From positions 1-5,031 of the forward strand of contig CAXPJI010000059.1 of NCBI GenBank assembly GCA_964217345.1: DNA of 5,031 nt. The letters are read 5' to 3'. This document shows positions 4,880-5,031 of the stretch, one piece after another (within the stretch, counting starts at the first letter, position 1; each line of letters opens with the position of its first letter). The notes under the pieces are model-generated. The model was not told the origin of the DNA. It saw only the letters and a program-made list of their open reading frames with translations, and did no database searches. Source of the DNA: UBA3478 sp964217345. Lineage in GTDB: Bacteria; Bacteroidota; Bacteroidia; Flavobacteriales; Flavobacteriaceae. The translations under genes were made by a program, and so were the position numbers.

Positions 4880-4887
4880 TAACTTTG
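4880..4887 (+). promoter_or_regulatory. Bacteroidota -7 promoter box TAACTTTG for the MarC-family gene
   Basis: TAACTTTG matches TAnnTTTG exactly and is followed by CAC. It lies 17 bp after the small-peptide stop and 23 bp before the MarC start, giving a leader of roughly 15-20 nt with GGAG at 4903-4906. A good -33 element is not visible. Confidence 0.7.
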
Positions 4888-4910
4888 CACTACCTAATTA
4901 GTGGAGTACA

Positions 4911-5031
4911 ATGGATATTCAATTTAACAGTAAAGAAATTCTAACGGCGTCAATGATTCTCTTCGCCGTAATCGATATTCTTGGTTCAGTACCAATCATC
5001 ATTTCATTACGACAAAAGGTAGGTCATATTC
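4911..5031 (+). CDS. MarC-family integral membrane protein, N-terminal part only
   Basis: Only the first 40 codons are in the window; the frame is open at the right edge. The sequence 'MDIQFNSKEILTASMILFAV' (1-20) followed by 'IDILGSVPIIISLRQKVGHI' (21-40) matches the start of MarC (UPF0056) proteins, including the family's 'FAVIDILGSVPI' first helix (18-29). The family is about 190-210 aa with six TM helices. Its function is unclear: an early link to multiple antibiotic resistance in E. coli was not upheld. The start is supported by GGAG four bases upstream of the ATG and by a promoter box at 4880-4887, which makes this a separate transcription unit. Confidence 0.9.
   Translation, partial: MDIQFNSKEILTASMILFAVIDILGSVPIIISLRQKVGHI

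Noticed and set aside
1..5031. Mobile elements, CRISPR arrays, toxin-antitoxin or phage-defence genes
   Set aside because: No transposase, spaced direct repeats, integrase, nuclease or known defence domain was found, and base composition looks even across the window.

Overview
The window looks like chromosomal DNA of a Bacteroidota bacterium, most likely a marine member of the Flavobacteriia. Three lines of evidence support this. Bacteroidota-type -7 promoter boxes (TAnnTTTG) stand before three transcription units. The gene families are ones common in that phylum: a short Crp/Fnr regulator, a SusC-like TonB plug, a DUF6503 lipoprotein and a DUF3050 protein. Shine-Dalgarno sequences are weak or absent at several starts. 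The genus cannot be told from the sequence. No mobile element, CRISPR array, rRNA or intact tRNA was found, and all genes lie on the + strand.

Region 1 (12-1296) is a tightly overlapping three-gene unit: a small soluble protein of unknown function, a two-TM protein with a bacterial PH domain, and a Crp/Fnr-family regulator. Its promoter lies upstream of the window. Region 2 (1297-2057) starts with about 150 bp of non-coding DNA holding small inverted repeats, one of them faintly tRNA-like. It continues with a 50-residue glycine-rich membrane peptide that overlaps a stand-alone, barrel-less TonB-receptor plug protein by 4 bp. Region 3 (2110-2746) is a single SAM-dependent methyltransferase gene with its own promoter. 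The promoter shows that the start is at 2135.

Region 4 (2752-4642) is a three-gene operon with a clear promoter. It encodes a DUF3050 heme-oxygenase-fold protein, a DUF2237 protein and a DUF6503 lipoprotein, separated by a 4-bp gap and then a 4-bp overlap. Region 5 (4643-5031) holds a 51-residue single-TM peptide and the first 40 codons of a MarC-family membrane protein, which has its own promoter and runs off the window.

Most of the window is ordinary flavobacterial chromosome. Two things deserve a second look. One is the DUF3050 protein, whose residues can be laid over the metal-ligand pattern of heme-oxygenase-like diiron oxidases, together with its uncharacterised operon partners. The other is the overlapping pair of a glycine-zipper micropeptide and an orphan plug domain.
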